Shown piece by piece: positions 51,385-60,291 of a DNA stretch of 64,000 nt. The notes beneath the pieces were generated by a model. The model saw only the letters and a program-made list of their open reading frames with translations, did no database searches and was not told where the DNA came from. This DNA comes from Sphingomonas glaciei (lineage in GTDB: Bacteria; Pseudomonadota; Alphaproteobacteria; Sphingomonadales; Sphingomonadaceae): positions 2,017,001-2,081,000 of the forward strand of contig NZ_CP097253.1 of NCBI RefSeq assembly GCF_023380025.1, in the 5' to 3' direction. The position numbers were made by a program, and so were the translations under genes. The number at the start of each line of letters is the position of its first letter. Positions within the stretch are counted from its first letter, which is position 1.

Positions 51385-52044
51385 TTAGCGATAGAAGACG
51401 TGATTACCGACCGACGCGACCCGCGTCAGGCGCCAGCCCGGGCTGACCCGGCGGGCGTGGAAGAACAGCGCCTTGCCGACGTTGCTGGCATGAAGGTCGG
51501 CTGCAACGATGCGGGCGACCGCCACGGCATTCTTCCACTGCAGGCTGCTCTTGTTGACCGCGGGCCAGCGGCCGCCACGGACGAAGCTGAACTGACCGCG
51601 CTGGGTCAGCACACCGCAATAGCTGGACGGGAAGCGACCGCGGCTTTCGGCGCGGTTGGCGATGACCTGGCCGACGGCCAACTGACCGGCGAGCGGCTCG
51701 CTCTTGCTTTCGAAATAGACGCCAGCGGCGAGGCACTCGAGCTCGCGGCTGCCGGCATCGCTGCGACGAAGCTTGGCAACGGTTTCGCTGAGGCTGGCGC
51801 CGCGGGCGATCGCCACCGGCTCTTCCTGCTCGACGGCCAGAACGGCGGGCTCTTCGCTATTGCTAACCACGGCGGGAGCGAGCGGATCGTTAGCAATAGG
51901 AGTGGTGACAAGCGGTTCGTTCATCGTCTGGGCTACCGCTGCGACGGCCCGGTCGGTGGCTGCCGCAGGAAGAACCTGGGCGGGAGCTACGGAGGAGGCG
52001 CCAAGTGCGGCGGCAGCAAGCGAAAGGACGAAACGACGAACCAC
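51385..52044 (-). CDS. SleB-like cell wall hydrolase
   Basis: The 219-residue exported protein has a signal peptide (RRFVLSLAAAALGASSVAPA), a Val/Ala/Pro-rich linker, and a C-terminal Hydrolase_2 (SleB) domain. The domain has RELECLAAGVYFESKSEPLA with the catalytic Glu, GQLAVGQVIANR, FPSSYCGVLTQRGQFSF and KALFFHARRVSP. It would cut peptidoglycan as a lytic transglycosylase or amidase. The GTG start is at 52044. The gap 52045-52230 shows no gene and probably holds the promoter. Confidence 0.9.
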   Translation of the reverse strand: MVRRFVLSLAAAALGASSVAPAQVLPAAATDRAVAAVAQTMNEPLVTTPIANDPLAPAVVSNSEEPAVLAVEQEEPVAIARGASLSETVAKLRRSDAGSRELECLAAGVYFESKSEPLAGQLAVGQVIANRAESRGRFPSSYCGVLTQRGQFSFVRGGRWPAVNKSSLQWKNAVAVARIVAADLHASNVGKALFFHARRVSPGWRLTRVASVGNHVFYR

Positions 52045-52230
52045 TGAGTACCCAACTTTGTGCGGTGGATAGCCGTCCGCGCGTTAGGTCGGGCCAAATT
52101 GGCCGCGTCACGTCGCCTGGGCTGATCCCCCGTCTCGCGCGGCTTGCCAGGCGGATCGAACCAGCCCGGCGAGCACCCCGCTCAAGAACTGTTCCTCGGT
52201 TCGTCGCATTCGCCGCGACATGCAAGGCAC

Positions 52231-52557
52231 TCAGGTCATGTCAGCGATGAATCGTTCCGCCGACGGGACGTCCAGTTCAATCATCCACAGATCGGGGTCG
52301 CGATCACTGGCCTTCGCAAGCGAAGCTCGCAGCGAGTCCGAATCGGCGATTAACTGCAATTCCCAGCCATAATCGCCGCTGCGTTGAAGCAGTCGCTGGA
52401 GGAGAAACCGGCTTTCCCCGCGCTCGGCGACGACGATCATCAGGCTGCCGCGCTCACCATCGCCGCGGCGCAGGACGGTTCCGAATCCACCCAGATGGCG
52501 GGCTTGGGCGAGCAGGGCGGCGGCTTCTATCCCGGCGGCAAGTCGCGGCTCACTCAT
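52231..52557 (-). CDS. DUF1491 family protein
   Basis: The 108-residue protein starts MSEPRLAAGIEAAALLAQAR and carries the family pattern GDGERGSLMIVVAERGESRF followed by DSDSLRASLAKASDRDPDLWMIELD. DUF1491 proteins are restricted to Alphaproteobacteria and have no assigned function. The ATG at 52557 overlaps the stop of the thioesterase gene (ATGA). The frame is open further upstream. Confidence 0.85.
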   Translation of the reverse strand: MSEPRLAAGIEAAALLAQARHLGGFGTVLRRGDGERGSLMIVVAERGESRFLLQRLLQRSGDYGWELQLIADSDSLRASLAKASDRDPDLWMIELDVPSAERFIADMT

Positions 52558-53036
52558 CCTGAGACGTAGCCCGCCAGCCCGGCCAGCGCGATGTGCGAAC
52601 GGAGGAAGGTGCCGGTGCCGCGGGCGCATTCCTCGCCGCTCGAATCCACGATCCGCGCTTCGGCCACGAACACGCGCCGCCTGCCCGAGATCCAGCGCCC
52701 TTCGGCCATCGCCGGGCCTTCGCGCAGCGGTTTGGTGAAGTGGAGGTTGAAGGCGGTGGTCAGCAGGAAGCGGTCGCTGACCAAGCTGTTGGCGGCGTAG
52801 AAGGCCGCGTCATCGAGCATCTTGAAGTAGAGTGTGCCGTGCGCCGCGCCGGCAGCATGGAAGCTCGACGGCTCGACCGTGAAGTCGATCTGCGACCGCC
52901 CGGCGTCGCCCAGCGTCAGCGCCGAGCGGAACAGCAGGTTGATCGGCGCGGATGCGTAAAGCTGCTCGAGCGCACGATAATGCGCGTCGGCGCCGCTTGG
53001 CGGGCTCGGCGCTGCCTCAGGCGGCAAAGGGTTCAT
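52554..53036 (-). CDS. PaaI-like hotdog-fold acyl-CoA thioesterase
   Basis: The 160-residue protein has the hotdog segments HAAGAAHGTLYFKMLDDAAFYAAN (active-site GxxHGG-like loop read as AAHGT, with Asp downstream), SDRFLLTTAFNLHFTKPL and RVFVAEARIVDSSGEECARG. It would hydrolyse acyl-CoA of unknown chain type. It overlaps ptsN by 20 bases on the upstream side and DUF1491 by four bases on the downstream side. Confidence 0.87.
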   Translation of the reverse strand: MNPLPPEAAPSPPSGADAHYRALEQLYASAPINLLFRSALTLGDAGRSQIDFTVEPSSFHAAGAAHGTLYFKMLDDAAFYAANSLVSDRFLLTTAFNLHFTKPLREGPAMAEGRWISGRRRVFVAEARIVDSSGEECARGTGTFLRSHIALAGLAGYVSG

Positions 53037-53481
53037 CGACCCCCATGAGCACGGCCGTCAGGGCATCGCCCGACCGCGCGCCACGCAATTTCTCCAGAGT
53101 CGGGGCGTGTCGCACCACCCGGCTGATCGCCGCCAGCGCCTTCAGATGTTCGGCCCCGGCATCGGGCAGCGACAGCAGCAGGAAGACGAGGTCGACCGGC
53201 GCGCCGTCGATCGCCTTGTAGTCGATCGGTTCGGCAAGATGCGCGACCAGCCCGTAGATGCGGCGCAGACCGGCGACCTTGCCGTGCGGTATCGCCACCC
53301 CGTTGCCAAAGCCGGTGGTCCCGATCTTTTCCCGTTCGAGCAGCGCGGCGACCAGTTCGGCGACGTCCAGTTGCAGCCGCTGACCGGCGATCTGGCCGAG
53401 CGCCTGGAACAAAGCGCGCTTGTTAGCCACCGCCAGCGACGGGCGATTGGAATCGAGGTCGAGGAAAGTCGTAAGCTGCAT
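53017..53481 (-). CDS. ptsN: PTS nitrogen-regulatory IIA protein
   Basis: The 154-residue IIA-Ntr protein has the phosphorylated His in GFGNGVAIPHGKVAGLRRIY and the C-terminal LLLSLPDAGAEHLKALAAISRV segment. It receives phosphate from NPr and controls potassium transport, stringent response and nitrogen traits in other Proteobacteria. In this family hpf often lies upstream, as here, 70 bases away. Confidence 0.95.
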   Translation of the reverse strand: MQLTTFLDLDSNRPSLAVANKRALFQALGQIAGQRLQLDVAELVAALLEREKIGTTGFGNGVAIPHGKVAGLRRIYGLVAHLAEPIDYKAIDGAPVDLVFLLLSLPDAGAEHLKALAAISRVVRHAPTLEKLRGARSGDALTAVLMGVDEPFAA

Positions 53482-53551
53482 GTCGAAGAGAAACTCTGAT
53501 GCCCCCGCCGGAAAAACTGAGCGGGCAGATGCCTCAACGCGCGTCGGCGGT

Positions 53552-54130
53552 CTAGCGCTCCCGCGGTTCGACCCAGCCGATCCCGCCGTCGTCCCGGCGA
53601 TACACCATGTTGTACGCGCCGGTGACGCTGTTCTTGAACATCAGCGCATTGGTGTTGCGCAGGTCGAGCATCATCACCGCGTCCGACACGCTGCTGGTCG
53701 GGATGTCGACCCGGGTTTCGGCGATCACCGGCGGATGTTCGGCGACCGGCTCCTCTTCGGTCGGGGGCGGTGCGAAGATGGTGTAGGAGGCCGAGTCGTC
53801 ATAGCCCGGGCCGCCCATGCCCTCGGCGCCCTTGCGATCGCGCAGCCGCGACTTGTAGCGCTTCAGCTGGCGCTCGATCTTGTCGGCGGCGCCCTCGAAG
53901 GCAAGCTGCGCCGACATCGCCCGGCCGTTGGCCTTGAGCACCACGCCGTTCACCACCGGCGCCACGATGTCGCAGGTGAAGCCGTGATCGTGCGGGCCCT
54001 TGCCGAAGGTCACGTTGGCGGCGGTAGCGCGGGAGAAATAGCGGTCGGTCAGTCCCTGGAGACGATCGGTGACATGGGTCTGGAGCGCGGCTCCGGTCTC
54101 GACCTGATGCCCTGAGACCCTGATGTCCAT
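53552..54130 (-). CDS. hpf: Ribosome hibernation-promoting factor (long form)
   Basis: The 192-residue protein has the HPF/YfiA domain (DIRVSGHQVETGAALQTHVT, then FTCDIVAPVVNGVVLKANGR). A C-terminal dimerisation domain is about residues 135-190 (PVIAETRVDIPTSSVSDAVM, MFKNSVTGAYNMVYRRDDG). The long form pairs 70S ribosomes into 100S dimers. It precedes ptsN, the usual order in Alphaproteobacteria, and lies 25 bases after dnaQ. Confidence 0.95.
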   Translation of the reverse strand: MDIRVSGHQVETGAALQTHVTDRLQGLTDRYFSRATAANVTFGKGPHDHGFTCDIVAPVVNGVVLKANGRAMSAQLAFEGAADKIERQLKRYKSRLRDRKGAEGMGGPGYDDSASYTIFAPPPTEEEPVAEHPPVIAETRVDIPTSSVSDAVMMLDLRNTNALMFKNSVTGAYNMVYRRDDGGIGWVEPRER

Positions 54131-54155
54131 TCGTCTTCTCCCTTGTCGTTGACTC

Positions 54156-54860
54156 TCAGGCGGTGCCGACGGCGGCCCAGAGCGGCTCCTTCATCTTGGC
54201 GATGAACTGGGCATGGGCCGCAAGCTCTTCAAGCGAGGCGGCGTGAGTTCGGACGGGACGTATCGGACGCTGGGCACGGGCCAGCGTGGCGGCCGCCTCG
54301 TTGACCTGGTCCTCCCGGCGGGCTTCGGCGAGCAGCGACAGGCCGATCTGGCGGCCTCCGGTCAATTCGACATAGACCTGCGCCAGCAGCTGCGCATCGA
54401 GCAGCGCGCCATGCTTGACCCGTGCGGTGCGGTCGACCCCGAAGCGGCTGCACAGCGCATCGAGGCTGTGCTTGGCACCGGGATGCTTCGAACGCGCCAG
54501 CACCAGGGTGCAGATCATCCGGCTGAGGCAGACAGGATCGCGCCCGCAATGCTGCAGCTCGTGATTGAGGAAGCCGAAGTCGAAGCCGGCATTGTGCGCG
54601 ATCAGTGGGGCATCGCCAATGAACTCGAGCAGCTCCTCGCACTTGGCGCCAAACAGGGGCTTGTCGGACAGGAAGATGCCGCTGAGCCCGTGCACCGCCT
54701 CGGCCTCGCTCGGCATCGAGCGCTCCGGGTTGAAATAGGCATGGTATTCCCGGCCGGTCGGGCAGCGGTTGATCAGCTCGACGCAGCCGATCTCGACCAT
54801 CCGGTCGCCGCTGGCCGGATTGACCCCGGTGGTTTCGGTATCAAACACGATCTCGCGCAT
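54156..54860 (-). CDS. dnaQ: DNA polymerase III epsilon subunit
   Basis: The 234-residue 3'-5' proofreader has the DEDDh set: REIVFDTETTGVNPASGDR (Asp, Glu), IAHNAGFDFGFLNHEL (Asp) and KHGALLDAQLLAQVYVEL (His, Asp). The C-terminal tail binds Pol III alpha. This intact proofreader contrasts with the degraded one in PolA. The gene lies seven bases after coaE in the maf-aroE-coaE-dnaQ operon. Confidence 0.96.
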   Translation of the reverse strand: MREIVFDTETTGVNPASGDRMVEIGCVELINRCPTGREYHAYFNPERSMPSEAEAVHGLSGIFLSDKPLFGAKCEELLEFIGDAPLIAHNAGFDFGFLNHELQHCGRDPVCLSRMICTLVLARSKHPGAKHSLDALCSRFGVDRTARVKHGALLDAQLLAQVYVELTGGRQIGLSLLAEARREDQVNEAAATLARAQRPIRPVRTHAASLEELAAHAQFIAKMKEPLWAAVGTA

Positions 54861-54867
54861 GAAGACG

Positions 54868-55461
54868 CTATGCGCCGTCGCCTAGTCCCAGTCCAGCGAG
54901 GATCGCACCCACTTGGCGGTCGGTTTCGGCAAGGCTGATCGAGGTGTCGATCACATGGTCGGCACGGGCGCGCTTTTCGGCGTCGGGCATCTGACGGGCG
55001 AGGATGTGGTCGAGCTTTTCCGCGGTCATCCCGGGCCTGGCGAGCACGCGCTGGCGCTGCAACTCGGCTGGCGCGGTGACCACGATCACCCGGTCGAACA
55101 CGGCGCCGCCGCCAGTCTCAAACAGCAGGGGAATGTCGAACAGCAGGGCGGGCGCAGCGCCGTTCTCGACGATGAAGCGGGTCCGTTCGTGATGCACGGC
55201 GGGGTGGACGATCGCCTCCAGCGCCGCCAGTTCGTCCGGCTTGCCGAGCACGGCGGCGGCGAGCGCCTCCCGATCGACGGCACCATCGCGGGTGGACCCC
55301 GGAAAGCGCGCCTCGATCGCCGGCACCAGCCTGCCGCCGTGCCCCTGCAGGCGCCGCACCGTCGCGTCGGCATCGAACACCGGAATGCCCCGCGCCGCGA
55401 ACATCTGCGCGACGGTCGACTTGCCCATGCCGATGGAGCCGGTGAGGGCGATGGTCTTCAT
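54868..55461 (-). CDS. coaE: Dephospho-CoA kinase
   Basis: CoaE makes coenzyme A from dephospho-CoA. The 197-residue protein has the P-loop ALTGSIGMGKSTVAQMFAARG, PVFDADATVRRL, PAIEARFPGS, the LLFDIPLLFETGG core and the LID region RQMPDAEKRARADHVIDT. The ATG at 55461 overlaps the aroE stop (ATGA). Confidence 0.97.
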   Translation of the reverse strand: MKTIALTGSIGMGKSTVAQMFAARGIPVFDADATVRRLQGHGGRLVPAIEARFPGSTRDGAVDREALAAAVLGKPDELAALEAIVHPAVHHERTRFIVENGAAPALLFDIPLLFETGGGAVFDRVIVVTAPAELQRQRVLARPGMTAEKLDHILARQMPDAEKRARADHVIDTSISLAETDRQVGAILAGLGLGDGA

Positions 55462-56315
55462 GCGGTGAGCAACTCCCGAAGCTCGGCATCATGTTCGCGC
55501 GGGGCTGGCTCGCAGAACAAGAGTTCGAACGCGGCGGCGGCCTGCGCGACGAGCATGATCAGGCCGTCGAGGGCGACAAGGCCACAATCCCGCGCCTGTC
55601 GAATGAGATCGGTCTCGACCGGGTCATAGACCATGTCGAACACGATTGATCCCGGCGCCATTTCGCTCAGGTCGACAACCAGAGGAGGTTGGCCACGCAT
55701 GCCGAGCGGAGAGGCATTGACCAGCAGCGAAGGGTGATCCCCCGCTTTCCCTGCCCGTGACAGGTCGCTGATCGGCGCGGAAAGATGTTCGGCATCCACG
55801 GGGTCAAAGCGCCGCCTAAAGGCAATCGCACTGTCGTAGGTCCGTCCGTAAGAGACTAGCGTGCTCGGAGCGGGGCCTTGCAGAAGCGCGACGGTAGCGG
55901 CGGCGGCAGCACCACCCGTCCCGATCACGCTTGCGGTGAAGAAGTCTTCGCCCTTAAGCCACGCCTGCAAGGGCTCGCGCACCCCCAGCAGGTCCGTATT
56001 ATGCCCTCGCAGGCGGGCATCCTCCCCCACACGAGTGATTGTGTTCGTGGCGCCGACTGACCTGACCTCGGGCGACACCTCAGCAAGGTGCGCAAGCGCC
56101 TCGACCTTGAGCGGCATGGTGACATTGCAGCCGGCCCACAATGGATCGGCTCGCCGTCGCTCAAGATAGGCAGGCAGCTGGTCGGCGCTCACGCGAGTCG
56201 TGCCATAATCGTAGGTAAGCCCCAGCTTGCCGAGCCAGAAGCGATGGATCAGCGGCGACTTGCTGTGGCTGACCGGATCGCCGATCACCTCCGCATAAGG
56301 CACCCCTGCCGTCAT
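55458..56315 (-). CDS. aroE: Shikimate dehydrogenase
   Basis: AroE reduces 3-dehydroshikimate with NADPH. The 285-residue protein has VIGDPVSHSKSPLIHRFWLG and the conserved Lys in GCNVTMPLKVEALAHL. GATNTITRVGEDARLRGHNTDLLG follows. The dinucleotide motif is VIGTGGAAAAATVALL, and ASPLGMRGQPPL lies near the end. The ATG at 56315 overlaps the maf stop by four bases. The longer open frame to 56468 runs into maf. Confidence 0.95.
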   Translation of the reverse strand: MTAGVPYAEVIGDPVSHSKSPLIHRFWLGKLGLTYDYGTTRVSADQLPAYLERRRADPLWAGCNVTMPLKVEALAHLAEVSPEVRSVGATNTITRVGEDARLRGHNTDLLGVREPLQAWLKGEDFFTASVIGTGGAAAAATVALLQGPAPSTLVSYGRTYDSAIAFRRRFDPVDAEHLSAPISDLSRAGKAGDHPSLLVNASPLGMRGQPPLVVDLSEMAPGSIVFDMVYDPVETDLIRQARDCGLVALDGLIMLVAQAAAAFELLFCEPAPREHDAELRELLTA

Positions 56316-56896
56316 GACGCCAGAACGCCCCGCTGCCGCAGCGCGACCAGCAGCGGCAGCAGGGGCAGGCCGAGGATGGTGAAGTGATCGCCATCGATAC
56401 TCTCGAACAATTGCACGCCTGGCCCTTCGAGCCGGAACACGCCGACGCAATAGCTGACCTCGGGCCAATCCGCCTCGAGATAGCTATCGATGAACTCCTC
56501 GCTCAGCGGCCGGACCTTCAGCCGGGCGCGCGCGGCGTGGCTCCAGACGTTCTCACCGCGCTCGACCAGCACCGCCGCGCTCGTCAGCTCCATCACCTTG
56601 CCCGAAAAGAAGCGCAGGTGCTCGGCCGCGGTCTCCCGCCCGGCCGGCTTGTCGAAGCGGCGACCCTCGATGCTGACCAAGCTGTCGCTTCCGATCACCA
56701 AGGCATCTGGCCGTCGCGTCGACACCGCCATCGCCTTGGCCTCGCCCAGCGCCACCGTTAGCGCCGCATCGTCGCCCGCGAAGCCGGTCTTGAGCGCCGC
56801 CTCGTCGACGCCCGGCGCTTCGGCGGCATAGGCGACCCCAGCATTGGCCAGCAGGGTGCCGCGGATCGGCGAGGTCGAGGCCAGGATCAGGGTCAC
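56312..56896 (-). CDS. maf: Maf-type nucleotide pyrophosphatase
   Basis: The 194-residue protein hydrolyses modified or non-canonical nucleoside triphosphates. It has LILASTSPIRGTLLANAGVA, the acidic EAPGVDEAALKTGF, PDALVIGSDSLVSIEGRRF, and FSGKVMELTSAAVLV. The YceF (m7GTP) and YhdE (dTTP/UTP) branches cannot be separated safely. The start is GTG at 56896. It leads the minus-strand operon and flanks the candidate replication origin. Confidence 0.93.
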   Translation of the reverse strand: MTLILASTSPIRGTLLANAGVAYAAEAPGVDEAALKTGFAGDDAALTVALGEAKAMAVSTRRPDALVIGSDSLVSIEGRRFDKPAGRETAAEHLRFFSGKVMELTSAAVLVERGENVWSHAARARLKVRPLSEEFIDSYLEADWPEVSYCVGVFRLEGPGVQLFESIDGDHFTILGLPLLPLLVALRQRGVLAS

Positions 56897-57205
56897 GCCA
56901 CCAGTTCCATGTTCGTTCCTGTGGAGAAATCGTCCTCAACCCCTAGCGCGGCTCGGGGGATGGACCAACCGGATCCGTTTCAAAGGGTTCGGTAAGACTC
57001 CGCCACGACGATTATCCACGGTGGAAAAGGTCATCCACAAGGCTGTGGATTACGGGAATCAACGGCCGCGACTCGCCGGTCTTGCGAGAAGGGCGGTTTG
57101 CGGCCACCTGTTGGCAACCGTGGGACGGCCGCTTATTCCCCAGGTTCGGCCGGCCATCTAACTCCAACTACCTTTTTTAAGAATCTATAAGAGAAAGAGA
57201 TAAGG
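56897..57205. other. Candidate chromosomal replication origin (oriC)
   Basis: This 309-base gap between divergent maf and hemE has four near-consensus DnaA boxes, each one or two bases from TTATCCACA: TTATCCACG (57012-57020), TCATCCACA (57031-57039), TAATCCACA on the minus strand (57044-57052) and TTCTCCACA on the minus strand (56920-56928). GANTC sites occur at 56996, 57056, 57070 and 57181. The hemE end (about 57160-57205) is A/T-rich, including CCTTTTTTAAGAATC, a plausible unwinding zone. Flanking genes run away on both sides. In Caulobacter and several other Alphaproteobacteria the origin lies next to hemE. No gene is seen inside. Confidence 0.75.
57012..57052. promoter_or_regulatory. Cluster of three DnaA-box-like 9-mers
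   Basis: TTATCCACG (57012, plus), TCATCCACA (57031, plus) and TAATCCACA (57044-57052, minus) each differ from TTATCCACA at one base. They lie within 41 bases. This density is not expected by chance in high-GC DNA and suits DnaA binding. The fourth box at 56920 (TTCTCCACA, minus) differs at two bases. Confidence 0.75.
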
Positions 57206-58255
57206 GTGGCCGACCAGTCTTCGGAACAAGCGATCGACAAGCCGCTTCTGGCGGTGCTCCGGGGTGAGCGTCGCGACCCGCCGCCGGTCTGGATGATGCG
57301 CCAGGCCGGGCGCTACCTGCCCGAATATCGCGCCCTGCGTGCCGAAAAGGGCGGCTTCCTCGACATGGTCTACGATCCCGCCGCCGCGGCCGAGATCACG
57401 CTCCAGCCGCTGCGCCGCTTTCCGCTCGACGCCGCCATCCTGTTTTCCGACATCCTGATCGTGCCCCATGCGCTGGGACAGGAGCTGACCTTCGTCGCCG
57501 GCGAAGGCCCGCGCCTCGCCCCGCCGCTCAGCGGTGCCGAGCTGACCGCCTTCACCCCCCGGCCCGAGCGTTTTGAGGCCATCTACGAGACCGTCCGGCA
57601 GGTGAAGGCCCAGCTGGCGCCATCGACCACCTTCCTCGGCTTTGCAGGCTCTCCCTGGACCGTTGCGACCTACATGGTCGCGGGCGAAGGCAGCCGCGAG
57701 CAGGCCGACGCCCGCACCCTCGCCTATCTCGATCCCGGCAAGTTCGCCGCGATCGTCGCCGCGATCGAAGAAGCCACCGTCACCTATCTCGTCGGCCAGG
57801 CCGATGCCGGGGTTGATGCGGTGCAATTGTTCGACAGCTGGTCGGGCAGCCTCGCTCCGTCCGAGTTCGAGCGCTGGGTGATCGCCCCAACCGCTCGGAT
57901 CGTCGCGAGCCTTCGCGCGCTTCGTCCCGGCCTCACCATCATCGGCTTCCCCAAGGGCGCCGGCGGCAAACTTCCCGCCTATGCCCGCGAGACCGGAGTC
58001 GATGCGCTCGGCCTCGACGAGACAGTCGATCCGGTCTGGGCGCATGCCAGCCTTCCGGCGAACATGCCGGTCCAGGGCAATCTCGATCCCCTCGCGCTGC
58101 TGGCCGGCGGCGAAGCGCTGGAGAAGGCGGTCGGGCGGGTCCTGTCGGCGCTCGAGGAACGGCCGCATGTCTTCAACCTTGGCCACGGGATTGGCCAATT
58201 CACCCCCATCGAGCATGTGGAGCAGATGTTTCGCTCCCTCGGAAAGGCTGCGTGA
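57206..58255 (+). CDS. hemE: Uroporphyrinogen decarboxylase
   Basis: HemE removes four carboxyl groups to make coproporphyrinogen III. The 349-residue protein has PPVWMMRQAGRYLPEYRALR (binding loop with Arg), AILFSDILIVPHALG (catalytic Asp), GFAGSPWTVATYMVAG and QLFDSWSGSLAPSEFE. FNLGHGIGQFTPIEHVE is near the end. The GTG at 57206 has a nearby AAGG. It is the first gene to the right of the candidate origin and overlaps hemJ. Confidence 0.97.
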   Translation: MADQSSEQAIDKPLLAVLRGERRDPPPVWMMRQAGRYLPEYRALRAEKGGFLDMVYDPAAAAEITLQPLRRFPLDAAILFSDILIVPHALGQELTFVAGEGPRLAPPLSGAELTAFTPRPERFEAIYETVRQVKAQLAPSTTFLGFAGSPWTVATYMVAGEGSREQADARTLAYLDPGKFAAIVAAIEEATVTYLVGQADAGVDAVQLFDSWSGSLAPSEFERWVIAPTARIVASLRALRPGLTIIGFPKGAGGKLPAYARETGVDALGLDETVDPVWAHASLPANMPVQGNLDPLALLAGGEALEKAVGRVLSALEERPHVFNLGHGIGQFTPIEHVEQMFRSLGKAA

Positions 58256-58710
58256 TGCTCGACAGCGCGATCGGCTTCCTCGGCAATGCCTATCTGTGGG
58301 TGAAGGCCGCCCACCTCACGTTCGTCATCTTCTGGATCGCGGGCCTGTTCCTGTTGCCGCGCTTCTACGTCTACCACCATGCGACGACCCCAGGATCGGC
58401 CGAGGATCGCGCGTGGGTTGAGCGCGAGCGCCGTACGCGTGCGATCATCCTCGGGCCGGCGATGATCATCGTGTGGGTGCTCGGGATCGCCCTGGCGGTG
58501 CACCTGGGGGCGTGGACCCAGGGCTGGTTCCACGCCAAACTGCTGCTGGTGATCCTGCTCAGCGGCTTCCAGGGCTGGCTCGGGTCCTACGGTCGCAAGC
58601 TCGCCCGCGGCGATCGCCCGTTGGAGAACAAGACGCTGCGAATCATGAACGAGGTTCCCGGCATCATGACCGCGATCATCGTCGTGCTGGTGATCGTCAA
58701 ACCGTTCTGA
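58255..58710 (+). CDS. hemJ: Protoporphyrinogen oxidase HemJ
   Basis: HemJ is the membrane enzyme that oxidises protoporphyrinogen IX. The 151-residue protein has four membrane segments and the conserved His in YLWVKAAHLTFVIFWIAGLF. RFYVYHHATTPGSAEDRAWV and HAKLLLVILLSGFQGWLGSY follow, ending with a helix near the C-terminus. ATG 58255 overlaps the hemE stop as TGATG. GTG at 58252 would add one residue. hemE-hemJ-rho is the typical alphaproteobacterial order beside oriC. Confidence 0.93.
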   Translation: MLDSAIGFLGNAYLWVKAAHLTFVIFWIAGLFLLPRFYVYHHATTPGSAEDRAWVERERRTRAIILGPAMIIVWVLGIALAVHLGAWTQGWFHAKLLLVILLSGFQGWLGSYGRKLARGDRPLENKTLRIMNEVPGIMTAIIVVLVIVKPF

Positions 58711-58886
58711 TCTTGCCGCAGGGCGAACAGGCCCCCATGTTGACTTGAACAGCCTGCCGCCATAGGCCGCTCCCATACGGCCGCACCGGCCCGTATTTCC
58801 ATGCCCTTGCCGGTGTGACCGCTCGGTTCTCGACGCGGCCTTCAGTCATCCGACTGCCAAAACTCTTAAGCAAAAGAACAAGCTAC

Positions 58887-60143
58887 ATGCATCTCAAGGA
58901 CCTCAAGCAGAAGACCCCCGCCCAACTCGTCGCGCAAGCCGAAGAGATGGGAATCGAGGGCGCGTCGACGCTGCGCAAACAGGACCTCCTCTTTTCCATC
59001 CTCAAGGTCCGCGCCGAAAGTGGCGCCGAGATCATGGGGAGCGGCACCATCGAAGTGCTCAACGACGGCTTCGGCTTCCTCCGCAGCGCCGAGGCGAATT
59101 ATCTCGCCGGCCCGGACGACATTTACGTCACGCCACAGATCGTACGCCGTTTCGGCCTGCGCACCGGTGACACGGTCGAAGGTGAGATCCGCGCCCCCAA
59201 GGATGGCGAGCGCTATTTCGCGCTGAACCGGATTACCTCGATCAACTTCGATGAGCCCGATGCGCTTCGTCACCGGGTCAATTTCGACAATCTGACTCCG
59301 CTCTACCCGGACGCGAAGCTCAAGCTCGACACGCTCGACCCGACCATCAAGGACAAGTCGGCGCGCGTGATCGACATCGTCTCGCCGCTCGGCAAGGGCC
59401 AGCGCGCGCTGATCGTTGCGCCGCCGCGCACCGGCAAGACCGTGCTGCTGCAGAACATCGCGCGCGCGATCACCGACAACAATCCCGAAGTCTTCCTGAT
59501 CGTCCTGCTGATCGACGAGCGGCCCGAAGAAGTCACCGACATGCAGCGGAGCGTGAAGGGCGAGGTCGTCTCCTCGACCTTTGACGAACCCGCGCAGCGC
59601 CACGTCCAGGTCGCCGAAATGGTGATCGAAAAGGCCAAGCGGCTGGTCGAGCACAAGAAGGATGTCGTCATCCTCCTCGACTCGATCACCCGCCTAGGTC
59701 GCGCCTACAACACCGTCGTGCCGAGCTCGGGCAAGGTGCTGACCGGCGGTGTCGATGCCAATGCCCTGCAGCGCCCGAAGCGCTTCTTCGGCGCGGCGCG
59801 TAACATCGAGGAAGGCGGCTCGCTCTCGATCATCGCCACTGCGCTGATCGATACCGGCTCCAAGATGGACGAGGTCATCTTCGAAGAGTTCAAGGGCACC
59901 GGTAACAGCGAAATCGTGCTCGACCGCAAGGTCGCCGACAAGCGCATCTTCCCGGCGCTGGATGTCGGCAAGAGCGGCACCCGCAAGGAAGAGCTGCTGG
60001 TCCCGCAGAACACCCTCACCAAGATGTGGGTGCTGCGCCGGATCCTGATGCAGATGGGCACGGTCGACGCGATGCAGTTCCTGCTCGACAAGATGCGTGA
60101 CGCCAAGTCGAACGAGGACTTCTTCGCCTCGATGAACCAGTAA
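58887..60143 (+). CDS. rho: Transcription termination factor Rho
   Basis: Rho is the hexameric RNA helicase that ends transcription. The 418-residue protein has the Rho N-terminal domain ([20 protein letters not shown]), the cold-shock-like RNA domain ([20 protein letters not shown]), the P-loop [18 protein letters not shown], and [39 protein letters not shown] and the Q/R loops complete it. The ATG at 58887 gives the standard start. An open frame begins 24 codons earlier with no family match. The 176-base leader (58711-58886) shows no gene. Confidence 0.97.
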   Translation: MHLKDLKQKTPAQLVAQAEEMGIEGASTLRKQDLLFSILKVRAESGAEIMGSGTIEVLNDGFGFLRSAEANYLAGPDDIYVTPQIVRRFGLRTGDTVEGEIRAPKDGERYFALNRITSINFDEPDALRHRVNFDNLTPLYPDAKLKLDTLDPTIKDKSARVIDIVSPLGKGQRALIVAPPRTGKTVLLQNIARAITDNNPEVFLIVLLIDERPEEVTDMQRSVKGEVVSSTFDEPAQRHVQVAEMVIEKAKRLVEHKKDVVILLDSITRLGRAYNTVVPSSGKVLTGGVDANALQRPKRFFGAARNIEEGGSLSIIATALIDTGSKMDEVIFEEFKGTGNSEIVLDRKVADKRIFPALDVGKSGTRKEELLVPQNTLTKMWVLRRILMQMGTVDAMQFLLDKMRDAKSNEDFFASMNQ

Positions 60144-60291
60144 GCCGCTTGCGCATTGGGCGCGAGAATCTTCGGTGGCTCGAACCGGATGGTGTTGCAG
60201 CGTCCGGCGGAGCAATCCAGTATCGGCTTGCGATATCGCGGCCTTGCCTGCCGGATCACCATGGTGACGAAGGCCTGATCAGATCGACGGA

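Noticed and set aside
58815..58886. Upstream extension of Rho
   Set aside because: The 24 extra residues do not resemble Rho, and the ATG at 58887 gives the family start MHLKDLK.
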